A stretch of 64,000 nucleotides of DNA from assembly GCA_037951165.1 (NCBI GenBank), contig JBBDHG010000006.1, forward strand, positions 4,028,501 through 4,092,500, in the 5' to 3' direction. The stretch is from Lophius americanus (taxonomy: Eukaryota > Chordata > Actinopteri > Lophiiformes > Lophiidae). Below are positions 13,101-25,550 of the stretch, piece by piece (position 1 is the stretch's first letter; each line of letters opens with the position of its first letter). The position numbers were made by a program, and so were the translations under genes. The notes below the pieces were generated by a model that worked only from the letters and a program-made list of their open reading frames with translations, searched no databases and was not told the DNA's origin.

Positions 13101-13631
13101 GGTTTGGTTTGACACTTTAGTGGCTGGATTTGACCTTTACATAGCTGGGTTTAACCCTTAAGTGGCTGGGTTTGACCCTTAAGTGGTTGGGTTTGACACT
13201 TTTCCTGGCTGGATTTGACCCTTATTTGGCTTGGTTTGACCCTTAAGTGGCTTGTTGTGTCACTGAAGTGGCTGAGATTGTCACTTAAGTGGCTGGGTTT
13301 AGCCCTTAAGTGGCTTGTTTTAACCCTTAAGTGGCTGGGTTTGACACTTTAGTGGCTGGTTTTGACCCCTAATTTGCTGGGTTTGTCACTTAAGTCGCTG
13401 GTTTTGACACTTTAGTGGCTTGGTTTGACCCTTAAGTGGCTTGGTTTGACCCTGAAGTGGCTTGGTTTGTCACTTAAATGGCTTGGTTTGTCACTTAAGT
13501 GGCTGGGTTTAACCCTTAAGTGGCTTGTTTTGTCACTTAAGTTGCTTTGATTGTCACCTAAGTGGCTGAGATTGTCACTTTAGTGGCTGGATTTGTCCCT
13601 TAAGTGGATTGGTTTAACCCTTAAGTGGCTA
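10200..13631 (+). repeat. Block repeated at 38960-42582
   Basis: The variant order matches at offset 28,760 (rare CCTTTACATAGC unit at 10869 and 39629), then at offset 28,951 (same unit at 13134 and 42085). The 191-bp step comes from a loss of about nine units near 11230 in this copy, where TTTAGTTGCTGG runs directly into TTTAACCC. The match ends near 13632/42583. Confidence 0.75.
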
Positions 13632-16600
13632 GGTTTGACACTTTAGTGGCTGATTTTGACCCCTAATTTGCTCGGTTAGTCACTCAATTGGCTGTATTTG
13701 ACCCTTAAGTGGTTTGGTTTGACACTTTAGTGGCTGGTTTTGACCCCTAATTTGCTGGGTTTGAACCTTAAGTGGCTTGGTTTGTCACTTAAGGGGTTGG
13801 GTTTGACCCTTAAGTGGCTTGGTTTGACCCTGAAGTGGCTTGGTTTGTCACTTAAATGGCTTGATTTGTCACTTAAGTGACTGAGTTTTTTCACTTTAGT
13901 GGCTGGATTTGACCCTTAAGTGGCTTGGTTTAACCCTTAAGTGGCTGGGTTTGACACTTTAGTGGCTGGATTTGACCCTTAAGTGGCTTGGTTTAACCCT
14001 TAAGTGGCTGGGTTTGACACTTTAGTGGCTGGTTTTGACCCCTAATTTGCTGGGTTAGTCACTTAATTGGCTATACTTGACACTTAAGTGGTTTGGTTTG
14101 ACACTTTAGTGGCTGGTTTTGACCCCTAATTTGCTGGGTTTGTCACTTAAGTCGCTGGTTTTGACACTTTAGTGGCTTGGTTTGACCCTTAAGTGGCTTG
14201 GTTTGACCCTGAAGTGGCTTGGTTTGTCAATTAAATGGCTTGGTTTGTCACTTAAGTGGCTGGGTTTAACCCTTAAGTGGCTTGTTTTGTCACTTAAGTT
14301 GCTTTGATTGTCACCTAAGTGGCTGAGATTGTCACTTAAGTGGCTGGATTTGTCCCTTAAGTGGATTGGTTTAACCCTTAAGTGGCTAGGTTTGACACTT
14401 TAGTGGCTGGATTTGACCTTTACATAGCTGGGTTTAACCCTTAAGTGGCTGGGTTTGACCCTTAAGTGGATGGGTTTGACACTTTTCCTGGCTGGATTTG
14501 ACCCTTATTTGGCTTGGTTTGACCCTTAAGTGGCTTGTTGTGTCACTTAAGTGGCTGAGATTGTCACTTAAGTGGCTGGGTTTAGCCCTTAAGTGGCTTG
14601 TTTTAACCCTTAAGTGGCTGGGTATGACACTTTAGTGGCTGGTTTTGACCCTTAAGTGGCTTGGTTTGACCCTGAAGTGGCTTGGTTTGTCACTTAAATG
14701 GCTTGGTTTGTCACTTAAGTGGCTTGGTTTAACCCTTAAGTGGCTGGGTTTGACACTTTAGTGGCTGGTTTTGACCCCTAATTTGCTGGGTTAGTCACTT
14801 AATTCGCTATATTTGACCCTTAAGTGGTTTGGTTTGACACTTTAGTGGCTGGTTTTGAACCCTAATTTGCTGGGTTTGTCACTTAAGTCGCTTGGTTTGT
14901 CACTTAAGTGGCTGGGTTTAACCCTTAAGTGGCTTGTTTTGTCACTTAAGTTGCTTTGATTGTCACCTAAGTGGCTGAGATTGACACTTTAGTGGCTGGT
15001 TTTGACCCCTAATTTGCTGGGTTTGTCACTTAAGTCGCTGGTTTTGACACTTTAGTGGCTTGGTTTGACCCTTAAGTGGCTGGGTTTAACCCTTAAGTGG
15101 CTGGGTTTGACACTTTAGTGGCTGGTTTTGACCCCTAATTTGCTGGGTTAGTCACTTAATTGGCTGTATTTGACCCTTAAGTGGTTTGGTTTGACACTTT
15201 AGTGGCTGGTTTTGACCCCTAATTTGCTGGGTTTGAACCTTAAGTGGCTTGGTTTGTCACTTAAATGGCTGGGTTTGTCACGTAAGGGTTTGGGTTTGAC
15301 CCTTAAGTGGCTTGGTTTGACCCTGAAGTGACTTGGTTTGTCTCTTAGTGGCTTGGTTTTTCACTTAAGTGACTGAGTTTTTTCACTTTAGTGGCTGGAT
15401 TTGACCCTTAAGTGGCTTGGTTTAAACCTTAAGTGGCTGGGTTTGACACTTTAGTGCTGGTTTTGACCCCTAATTTGCTGGGTTAGTCACTTAATTGGCT
15501 GTATTTGACCCTTAAGTGGTTTGGTTTGACACTTTAGTGGCTGGTTTTGACCCCTAATTTGCTGGGTTTGAACCTTAAGTGGCTTGGTTTGTCACTTAAG
15601 GGGTTGGGTTTGACCCTTAAGTAGCTTGGTTTGACCCTGAAGTGGCTTGGTTTGTCACTTAAATGGCTTGGTTTGTCACTTAAGTGACTGAGTTTGTCAC
15701 TTTAGTGGCTGGATTTGACCCTTAAGTGGCTTGGTTTAACCCTTAAGTGGCTGGGTTTGACACTTTAGTGGCTGGTTTTGACCCCTAATTTGCTGGGTTT
15801 GAACCTTAAGTGGCTTGGTTTGTCACTTAAATGGCTTGGTTTGTCACTTAGTGGCTGGTTTTGACACTTTAGTGGCTGTGTTTGACCCTTAAGTGGCTTG
15901 GTTTGACCCTGAAGTTGCTTGGTTTGTCACTTAAATGGCTTGGTTTGTCACTTAAGTGGCTGGGTTTAACCCTTAATTGGCTTATTTTTTCACTTAAATT
16001 GCTTGGTTTGTCACTTAAGTGGCTTGGTTTGTCACTTAGTGGCTTGGTTTTTCACTTAAGTGACTGAGTTTCTTCACTTTAGTGGCTGGATTTGACCCTT
16101 AAGTGGCTTGGTTTAACCCTTAAGTGGCTTATTTTGTCACTTAAATTGCTTGGTTTGTCACTTAAGTGGCGTTGATTGTCACCTAAGGGGCTGAGTTTTA
16201 CACTTTAGTGGCTGGTTTTGACCCCTAATTAGCTGGGTTCGAACCTTAATAGGCTTGGTTTGTCACTTAAATGGCTAGGTTTGACCCTTACGTGGCTTGG
16301 TTTGACCCTTAAGTGGCTTGTTTTGACCCTTAAGTGGCTTGGTTTGTCACTTAAATGGCTGGGTTTGTCACTTAAGGGGTTGGGTTTGACCCTTAAGGGG
16401 CTTGGTTTGACCCTGAAGTGACTTGGTTTGTCACTTAAATGACTTGGTTTGTCACTTAGTGGCTTGGTTTTTCACTTAAGTGACTGAGTTTTTTCACTTT
16501 AGTGGCTGGATTTGACCCTTAAGTGGCTTGGTTTAACCCTTAAGTGGCTGGGTTTGACACTTTAGTGCTGGTTTTGACCCCTAATTTGCTGGGTTAGTCA

Positions 16601-19600
16601 CTTAATTGGCTATATTTGACACTTAAGTGGTTTGGTTTGACACTTTAGTGGCTGGTTTTGACCCCTAATTTGCTGGGTTAGTCACTTAAGTCGCTGGGTT
16701 TGACACTTTAGTGGCTGTGTTTGACCCTTAAGTGGCTTGGTTTGACCCTGAAGTTGCTTGGTTTGTCACTTAAGTGGCGTTGATTGTCACCTAAGGGGCT
16801 GAGTTTTACACTTTAGTGGCTGGATTTGACCCTTAAGTGGCTTGGTTTAACCCTTAAGTGGCTTATTTTGTCACTTAAATTGCTTGGTTTGTCACTTAAG
16901 TGGCGTTGATTGTCACCTAAGGGGCTGAGTTTTACACTTTAGTGGCTGGTTTTGACCCGTAATTTGCTGGGTTACTCACTTTAGTGGCTGGTTTTGACCC
17001 CTAATTAGCTGGGTTCGAACCTTAATAGGCTTGGTTTGTCACTTAAATGGCTAGGTTTGACCCTTACGTGGCTGGTTTTGACCCTTAATTTGCTGGGTTT
17101 GTCACTTAAGTCGCTGGGTTTGACACTTTAGTGGCTTGGTTTGACCCTTAAGTGGCTTGTTTTGTCACTTAAATGGCTGGGTTTGTCACTTAAGGGGTTG
17201 GGTTTGACCCTTAAGTGGCTTGGTTTGACCCTGAAGTGACTTGGTTTGTCACTTAAACGGCTTGGTTTGTCACTTAGTGGCTTGGTTTTTCACTTAAGTG
17301 ACTTGGTATGACACTTTAGTGGCAGGTTTTGACCCCTAATTTGCCGGGTTTGTCACTTAAGTCGCTTGGTTTGTCACTTAATTGGCTGGGTTTAACCCTT
17401 AAGTGGCTGGGTTTAACACTTTAGTGGCTGGATTTGAGCCTAAAGTGGCTTGGTTTAACCCTTAAGTGGCTGGGTTTAACACTTTAGTGGCTGATATTGA
17501 TCCCTAATTTGCTGGTTTAGTCACTTAAGTGGCTGTATTTGACCCTTAAGTGGTTTGATTTGACACTTTAGTGGCTGGTTTTGACCCCTAACTTGCTGGG
17601 TTAGTCATTTAAGTGGCTGCATTTGACTCTTATGTGGCTTGCTTTTTCAATTAAGTGGCTTGGTTTAACCCTTAAGTGGTTTGGTTTGACACTTTAGTGG
17701 CTGGATTTGACCTTTACATAGCTGGGTTTAACCCTTAAGTGGCTGGGTTTGACCCTTAAGTGGTTGGGTTTGACACTTAAATGGCTGGGTTTGTCACTAA
17801 AAGGGGTTGGGTTTGACCCTTAAGTGGCTTGGTTTGACCCTGAAGTGACTTGGTTTGTCACTTAAATGGCTTGGTTTGTCACTTAGTGGCTTGGTTTTTC
17901 TTTTAAGTGACTAAGTTTGTCACTTTAGTGGCTGGATTTGACCCTTAAGTTGTTTGGTTTAACCCTTAAATGGCTGTGTTTGACACTTTAGTGGCTGGTT
18001 TTGACCCCTAATTTGCTGGGTTAGTCACTTAATTGGCTGTATTTGACCCTTAAGTGGTTTGGTTTGACACTTTAGTTGCTGGTTTTGACCCCTAATTTGC
18101 TGGGTTTGAACCTTAAGTGGCTTGGTTTGTCTCTTAAGGGGTTGGGTTTGATCCTTAAGTGGCTTGGTTTGACCCTGAAGTGGCTTGGTTTGTCACTTAA
18201 ATGGCTTGGTTTGTCACTTAAGTGACTGAGTTTTTTCACTTTAGTGGCTGGATTTGACCCTTAAGTGGCTTGGTTTAACCCTTAAGTGGCTGGGTTTGAC
18301 ACTTTAGTGGCTGGATTTGACCCTTAAGTGGCTTGGTTTAACCCTTAAGTGGCTGGGTTTGACACTTTAGTGGCTGGTTTTGACCCCTAATTTGCTGGGT
18401 TTGTCACTTAAGTCGCTGGTTTTGACACTTTAGTGGCTTGGTTTGACCCTTAAGTGGCTTGGTTTGACCCTGAAGTTGCTTGGTTTGTCACTTAAATGGC
18501 TTGGTTTGTCACTTAAATGGCTGGGTTTGTCACTTTAGTGGCTGGATTTGACCCTTAAGTGGCTTGGTTTAACCCTTAAGTGGCTGGGTTTGACACTTTA
18601 GTGCTGGTTTTGACCCCTAATTTGCTGGGTTAGTCACTTAATTGGCTATATTTGACACTTAAGTGGTATGGTTTGACACTTTAGTGGCTGGTTTTGACCC
18701 CTAATTTGCTGGGTTTGTCACTTAAGTCGCTGGTTTTGACACTTTAGTGGCTTGGTTTGACCCTTAAGTGGCTTGGTTTGACCCTTAAGTGGCTGGGTTT
18801 GACACTTTAGTTGCTGATTTTGACCCCTAATTTGCTGGGTTAGTCACTTAATTGGCTGTATTTGACCCTTAAGTGGTTTGATTTGACACTTTAGTGGCTG
18901 GTTTTGACCCCTAACTTGCTGGGTTAGTCATTTAATTGGCTGCATTTGACTCTTATGTGGCTTGCTTTTTCAATTAAGTGGCTTGGTTTAACCCTTAAGT
19001 GGTTTGGTTTGACACTTTAGTGGCTGGATTTGACCTTTACATAGCTGGGTTTAACCCTTAAGTGGCTGGGTTTGACCCTTAAGTGGTTGGGTTTGACACT
19101 TTTCCTGGCTGGATTTGACCCTTATTTGGCTTGGTTTGACCCTTAAGTGGCTTGTTGTGTCACTGAAGTGGCTGAGATTGTCACTTAAGTGGCTGGGTTT
19201 AGCCCTTAAGTGGCTTGTTTTAACCCTTAAGTGGCTGGGTTTGACACTTTAGTGGCTGGTTTTGACCCCTAATTTGCTGGGTTTGTCACTTAAGTCGCTG
19301 GTTTTGACACTTTAGTGGCTTGGTTTGACCCTTAAGTGGCTTGGTTTGACCCTGAAGTGGCTTGGTTTGTCACTTAAATGGCTTGGTTTGTCACTTAAGT
19401 GGCTGGGTTTAACCCTTAAGTGGCTTGTTTTGTCACTTAAGTTGCTTTGATTGTCACCTAAGTGGCTGAGATTGTCACTTTAGTGGCTGGATTTGTCCCT
19501 TAAGTGGATTGGTTTAACCCTTAAGTGGCTAGGTTTGACACTTTAGTGGCTGATTTTGACCCCTAATTTGCTCGGTTAGTCACTCAATTGGCTGTATTTG

Positions 19601-22600
19601 ACCCTTAAGTGGTTTGGTTTGACACTTTAGTGGCTGGTTTTGACCCCTAATTTGCTGGGTTTGAACCTTAAGTGGCTTGGTTTGTCACTTAAGGGGTTGG
19701 GTTTGACCCTTAAGTGGCTTGGTTTGACCCTGAAGTGGCTTGGTTTGTCACTTAAATGGCTTGATTTGTCACTTAAGTGACTGAGTTTTTTCACTTTAGT
19801 GGCTGGATTTGACCCTTAAGTGGCTTGGTTTAACCCTTAAGTGGCTGGGTTTGACACTTTAGTGGCTGGATTTGACCCTTAAGTGGCTTGGTTTAACCCT
19901 TAAGTGGCTGGGTTTGACACTTTAGTGGCTGGTTTTGACCCCTAATTTGCTGGGTTAGTCACTTAATTGGCTATACTTGACACTTAAGTGGTTTGGTTTG
20001 ACACTTTAGTGGCTGGTTTTGACCCCTAATTTGCTGGGTTTGTCACTTAAGTCGCTGGTTTTGACACTTTAGTGGCTTGGTTTGACCCTTAAGTGGCTTG
20101 GTTTGACCCTGAAGTGGCTTGGTTTGTCAATTAAATGGCTTGGTTTGTCACTTAAGTGGCTGGGTTTAACCCTTAAGTGGCTTGTTTTGTCACTTAAGTT
20201 GCTTTGATTGTCACCTAAGTGGCTGAGATTGTCACTTAAGTGGCTGGATTTGTCCCTTAAGTGGATTGGTTTAACCCTTAAGTGGCTAGGTTTGACACTT
20301 TAGTGGCTGGATTTGACCTTTACATAGCTGGGTTTAACCCTTAAGTGGCTGGGTTTGACCCTTAAGTGGATGGGTTTGACATTTTTCCTGGCTGGATTTG
20401 ACCCTTATTTGGCTTGGTTTGACCCTTAAGTGGCTTGTTGTGTCACTTAAGTGGCTGAGATTGTCACTTAAGTGGCTGGGTTTAGCCCTTAAGTGGCTTG
20501 TTTTAACCCTTAAGTGGCTGGGTATGCCACTTTAGTGGCTGGTTTTGACCCTTAAGTGGCTTGGTTTGACCCTGAAGTGGCTTGGTTTGTCACTTAAATG
20601 GCTTGGTTTGTCACTTAAGTGGCTTGGTTTAACCCTTAAGTGGCTGGGTTTGACACTTTAGTGGCTGGTTTTGACCCCTAATTTGCTGGGTTAGTCACTT
20701 AATTCGCTATATTTGACCCTTAAGTGGTTTGGTTTGACACTTTAGTGGCTGGTTTTGAACCCTAATTTGCTGGGTTTGTCACTTAAGTCGCTTGGTTTGT
20801 CACTTAAGTGGCTGGGTTTAACCCTTAAGTGGCTTGTTTTGTCACTTAAGTTGCTTTGATTGTCACCTAAGTGGCTGAGATTGACACTTTAGTGGCTGGT
20901 TTTGACCCCTAATTTGCTGGGTTTGTCACTTAAGTCGCTGGTTTTGACACTTTAGTGGCTTGGTTTGACCCTTAAGTGGCTGGGTTTAACCCTTAAGTGG
21001 CTGGGTTTGACACTTTAGTGGCTGGTTTTGACCCCTAATTTGCTGGGTTAGTCACTTAATTGGCTGTATTTGACCCTTAAGTGGTTTGGTTTGACACTTT
21101 AGTGGCTGGTTTTGACCCCTAATTTGCTGGGTTTGAACCTTAAGTGGCTTGGTTTGTCACTTAAATGGCTGGGTTTGTCACGTAAGGGTTTGGGTTTGAC
21201 CCTTAAGTGGCTTGGTTTGACCCTGAAGTGACTTGGTTTGTCTCTTAGTGGCTTGGTTTTTCACTTAAGTGACTGAGTTTTTTCACTTTAGTGGCTGGAT
21301 TTGACCCTTAAGTGGCTTGGTTTAAACCTTAAGTGGCTGGGTTTGACACTTTAGTGCTGGTTTTGACCCCTAATTTGCTGGGTTAGTCACTTAATTGGCT
21401 GTATTTGACCCTTAAGTGGTTTGGTTTGACACTTTAGTGGCTGGTTTTGACCCCTAATTTGCTGGGTTTGAACCTTAAGTGGCTTGGTTTGTCACTTAAG
21501 GGGTTGGGTTTGACCCTTAAGTGGCTTGGTTTGACCCTGAAGTGGCTTGGTTTGTCACTTAAATGGCTTGGTTTGTCACTTAAGTGACTGAGTTTGTCAC
21601 TTTAGTGGCTGGATTTGACCCTTAAGTGGCTTGGTTTAACCCTTAAGTGGCTGGGTTTGACACTTTAGTGGCTGGTTTTGACCCCTAATTTGCTGGGTTT
21701 GAACCTTAAGTGGCTTGGTTTGTCACTTAAATGGCTTGGTTTGTCACTTAGTGGCTGGTTTTGACACTTTAGTGGCTGTGTTTGACCCTTAAGTGGCTTG
21801 GTTTGACCCTGAAGTTGCTTGGTTTGTCACTTAAATGGCTTGGTTTGTCACTTAAGTGGCTGGGTTTAACCCTTAATTGGCTTATTTTTTCACTTAAATT
21901 GCTTGGTTTGTCACTTAAGTGGCTTGGTTTGTCACTTAGTGGCTTGGTTTTTCACTTAAGTGACTGAGTTTCTTCACTTTAGTGGCTGGATTTGACCCTT
22001 AAGTGGCTTGGTTTAACCCTTAAGTGGCTTATTTTGTCACTTAAATTGCTTGGTTTGTCACTTAAGTGGCGTTGATTGTCACCTAAGGGGCTGAGTTTTA
22101 CACTTTAGTGGCTGGTTTTGACCCCTAATTAGCTGGGTTCGAACCTTAATAGGCTTGGTTTGTCACTTAAATGGCTAGGTTTGACCCTTACGTGGCTTGG
22201 TTTGACCCTTAAGTGGCTTGTTTTGACCCTTAAGTGGCTTGGTTTGTCACTTAAATGGCTGGGTTTGTCACTTAAGGGGTTGGGTTTGACCCTTAAGGGG
22301 CTTGGTTTGACCCTGAAGTGACTTGGTTTGTCACTTAAATGACTTGGTTTGTCACTTAGTGGCTTGGTTTTTCACTTAAGTGACTGAGTTTTTTCACTTT
22401 AGTGGCTGGATTTGACCCTTAAGTGGCTTGGTTTAACCCTTAAGTGGCTGGGTTTGACACTTTAGTGCTGGTTTTGACCCCTAATTTGCTGGGTTAGTCA
22501 CTTAATTGGCTATATTTGACACTTAAGTGGTTTGGTTTGACACTTTAGTGGCTGGTTTTGACCCCTAATTTGCTGGGTTAGTCACTTAAGTCGCTGGGTT

Positions 22601-24390
22601 TGACACTTTAGTGGCTGTGTTTGACCCTTAAGTGGCTTGGTTTGACCCTGAAGTTGCTTGGTTTGTCACTTAAGTGGCGTTGATTGTCACCTAAGGGGCT
22701 GAGTTTTACACTTTAGTGGCTGGATTTGACCCTTAAGTGGCTTGGTTTAACCCTTAAGTGGCTTATTTTGTCACTTAAATTGCTTGGTTTGTCACTTAAG
22801 TGGCGTTGATTGTCACCTAAGGGGCTGAGTTTTACACTTTAGTGGCTGGTTTTGACCCGTAATTTGCTGGGTTACTCACTTTAGTGGCTGGTTTTGACCC
22901 CTAATTAGCTGGGTTCGAACCTTAATAGGCTTGGTTTGTCACTTAAATGGCTAGGTTTGACCCTTACGTGGCTGGTTTTGACCCTTAATTTGCTGGGTTT
23001 GTCACTTAAGTCGCTGGGTTTGACACTTTAGTGGCTTGGTTTGACCCTTAAGTGGCTTGTTTTGACCCTTAAGTGGCTTGGTTTGTCACTTAAATGGCTG
23101 GGTTTGTCACTTAAGGGGTTGGGTTTGACCCTTAAGTGGCTTGGTTTGACCCTGAAGTGACTTGGTTTGTCACTTAAACGGCTTGGTTTGTCACTTAGTG
23201 GCTTGGTTTTTCACTTAAGTGACTTGGTATGACACTTTAGTGGCAGGTTTTGACCCCTAATTTGCCGGGTTTGTCACTTAAGTCGCTTGGTTTGTCACTT
23301 AATTGGCTGGGTTTAACCCTTAAGTGGCTGGGTTTAACACTTTAGTGGCTGGATTTGAGCCTAAAGTGGCTTGGTTTAACCCTTAAGTGGCTGGGTTTAA
23401 CACTTTAGTGGCTGATATTGATCCCTAATTTGCTGGTTTAGTCACTTAAGTGGCTGTATTTGACCCTTAAGTGGTTTGATTTGACACTTTAGTGGCTGGT
23501 TTTGACCCCTAACTTGCTGGGTTAGTCATTTAAGTGGCTGCATTTGACTCTTATGTGGCTTGCTTTTTCAATTAAGTGGCTTGGTTTAACCCTTAAGTGG
23601 TTTGGTTTGACACTTTAGTGGCTGGATTTGACCTTTACATAGCTGGGTTTAACCCTTAAGTGGCTGGGTTTGACCCTTAAGTGGTTGGGTTTGACACTTA
23701 AATGGCTGGGTTTGTCACTAAAAGGGGTTGGGTTTGACCCTTAAGTGGCTTGGTTTGACCCTGAAGTGACTTGGTTTGTCACTTAAATGGCTTGGTTTGT
23801 CACTTAGTGGCTTGGTTTTTCTTTTAAGTGACTAAGTTTGTCACTTTAGTGGCTGGATTTGACCCTTAAGTTGTTTGGTTTAACCCTTAAATGGCTGTGT
23901 TTGACACTTTAGTGGCTGGTTTTGACCCCTAATTTGCTGGGTTAGTCACTTAATTGGCTGTATTTGACCCTTAAGTGGTTTGGTTTGACACTTTAGTTGC
24001 TGGTTTTGACCCCTAATTTGCTGGGTTTGAACCTTAAGTGGCTTGGTTTGTCTCTTAAGGGGTTGGGTTTGATCCTTAAGTGGCTTGGTTTGACCCTGAA
24101 GTGGCTTGGTTTGTCACTTAAATGGCTTGGTTTGTCACTTAAGTGACTGAGTTTTTTCACTTTAGTGGCTGGATTTGACCCTTAAGTGGCTTGGTTTAAC
24201 CCTTAAGTGGCTGGGTTTGACACTTTAGTGGCTGGATTTGACCCTTAAGTGGCTTGGTTTAACCCTTAAGTGGCTGGGTTTGACACTTTAGTGGCTGGTT
24301 TTGACCCCTAATTTGCTGGGTTTGTCACTTAAGTCGCTGGTTTTGACACTTTAGTGGCTTGGTTTGACCCTTAAGTGGCTTGGTTTGACC
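12541..24390 (+). repeat. 5.9-kb direct tandem duplication
   Basis: Copy 1 (12541-18440) and copy 2 (18441-24390) align at a constant offset of 5,900 through the landmark units at 13134/19034 and 14417/20317. Near 17160 the offset becomes 5,921 because copy 2 keeps one more 21-bp unit (about 23050-23080). Only scattered single-base differences were noticed, for example GACACTTTTCC at about 14480 against GACATTTTTCC at about 20380. Past 24390 the sequence resumes an order seen at about 11430, so the ancestral block was longer and was partly deleted between the copies. Confidence 0.85.
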
Positions 24391-25340
24391 CTGAAGTGGC
24401 TTGGTTTGTCACTTAAATGGCTTGGTTTGTCACTTAAGTGGCTGGGTTTAACCCCTAAGTGGCTGGGTTTGACACTTTAGTGGCTGGTTTTGACCCCTAA
24501 TTTGCTGGGTTAGTCACTTAATTGGCTGTATTTGACCCTTAAGTGGTTTGGTTTGACACTTTAGTGGCTGGTTTTGACCCCTAATTTGCTGGGTTAGTCA
24601 CTTAATTGGCTATATTTGACCCTTAAGTGGTTTGGTTTGACACTTTAGTGGCTGGTTTTGAACCCTAATTTGCTGGGTTTGTCACTTAAGTCGCTTGGTT
24701 TGTCACTTAAGTGGCTGGGTTTAACCCTTAAGTGGCTTGTTTTGTCACTTAAGTTGCTTTGATTGTCACCTAAGTGGCTGAAATTGACACTTTAGTGGCT
24801 GGTTTTGACCCCTAATTTGCTGGGTTTGTCACTTAAGTCGCTGGTTTTGACACTTTAGTGGCTTGGTTTGACCATTAAGTGGCTTGGTTTGACCCTGAAG
24901 TGGCTTGGTTTGTCACTTAAATGGCTTAGTTTGTCACTTAAGTGGCTGGGTTTAACCCTTAAGTGGCTGGGTTTGACACTTTAGTGGCTGGTTTTGACCC
25001 CTAATTTGCTGGGTTAGTCACTTAATTGGCTGTATTTGACCCTTAAGTGGTTTGGTTTGACACTTTAGTGGCTGGTTTTGACCCCTAATTTGCTGGGTTT
25101 GAACCTTAAGTGGCTTGGTTTGTCACTTAAATGGCTGGGTTTGTCACGTAAGGGTTTGGGTTTGACCCTTAAGTGGCTTGGTTTGACCCTGAAGTGACTT
25201 GGTTTGTCACTTAAATGGCTTGGTTTGTCACTTAGTGGCTTGGTTTTTCACTTAAGTGACTGAGTTTTTTCACTTTAGTGGCTGGATTTGACCCTTAAGT
25301 GGCTTGGTTTAACCCTTAAGTGGCTTGGTTTGACCCTGAA

Positions 25341-25550
25341 GTTGCTTGGTTTGTCACTTAAATGGCTTGGTTTGTCACTTAAATGGCTGGGTTTGTCACT
25401 TTAGTGGCTGGATTTGACCCTTAAGTGGCTTGGTTTAACCCTTAAGTTGCTTGGTTTGTCACTTAAATGGCTTGGTTTGTCACTTAAATGGCTGGGTTTG
25501 TCACTTTAGTGGCTGGATTTGACCCTTAAGTGGCTTGGTTTAACCCTTAA
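25341..25550 (+). repeat. 105-bp tandem duplication (5 units x 2)
   Basis: A five-unit group beginning GTTGCTTGGTTTGTCAC starts at 25341 and again at 25446. The flanking order matches 12560 onward, where the group occurs once, so this duplication is local and probably young. Confidence 0.8.
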
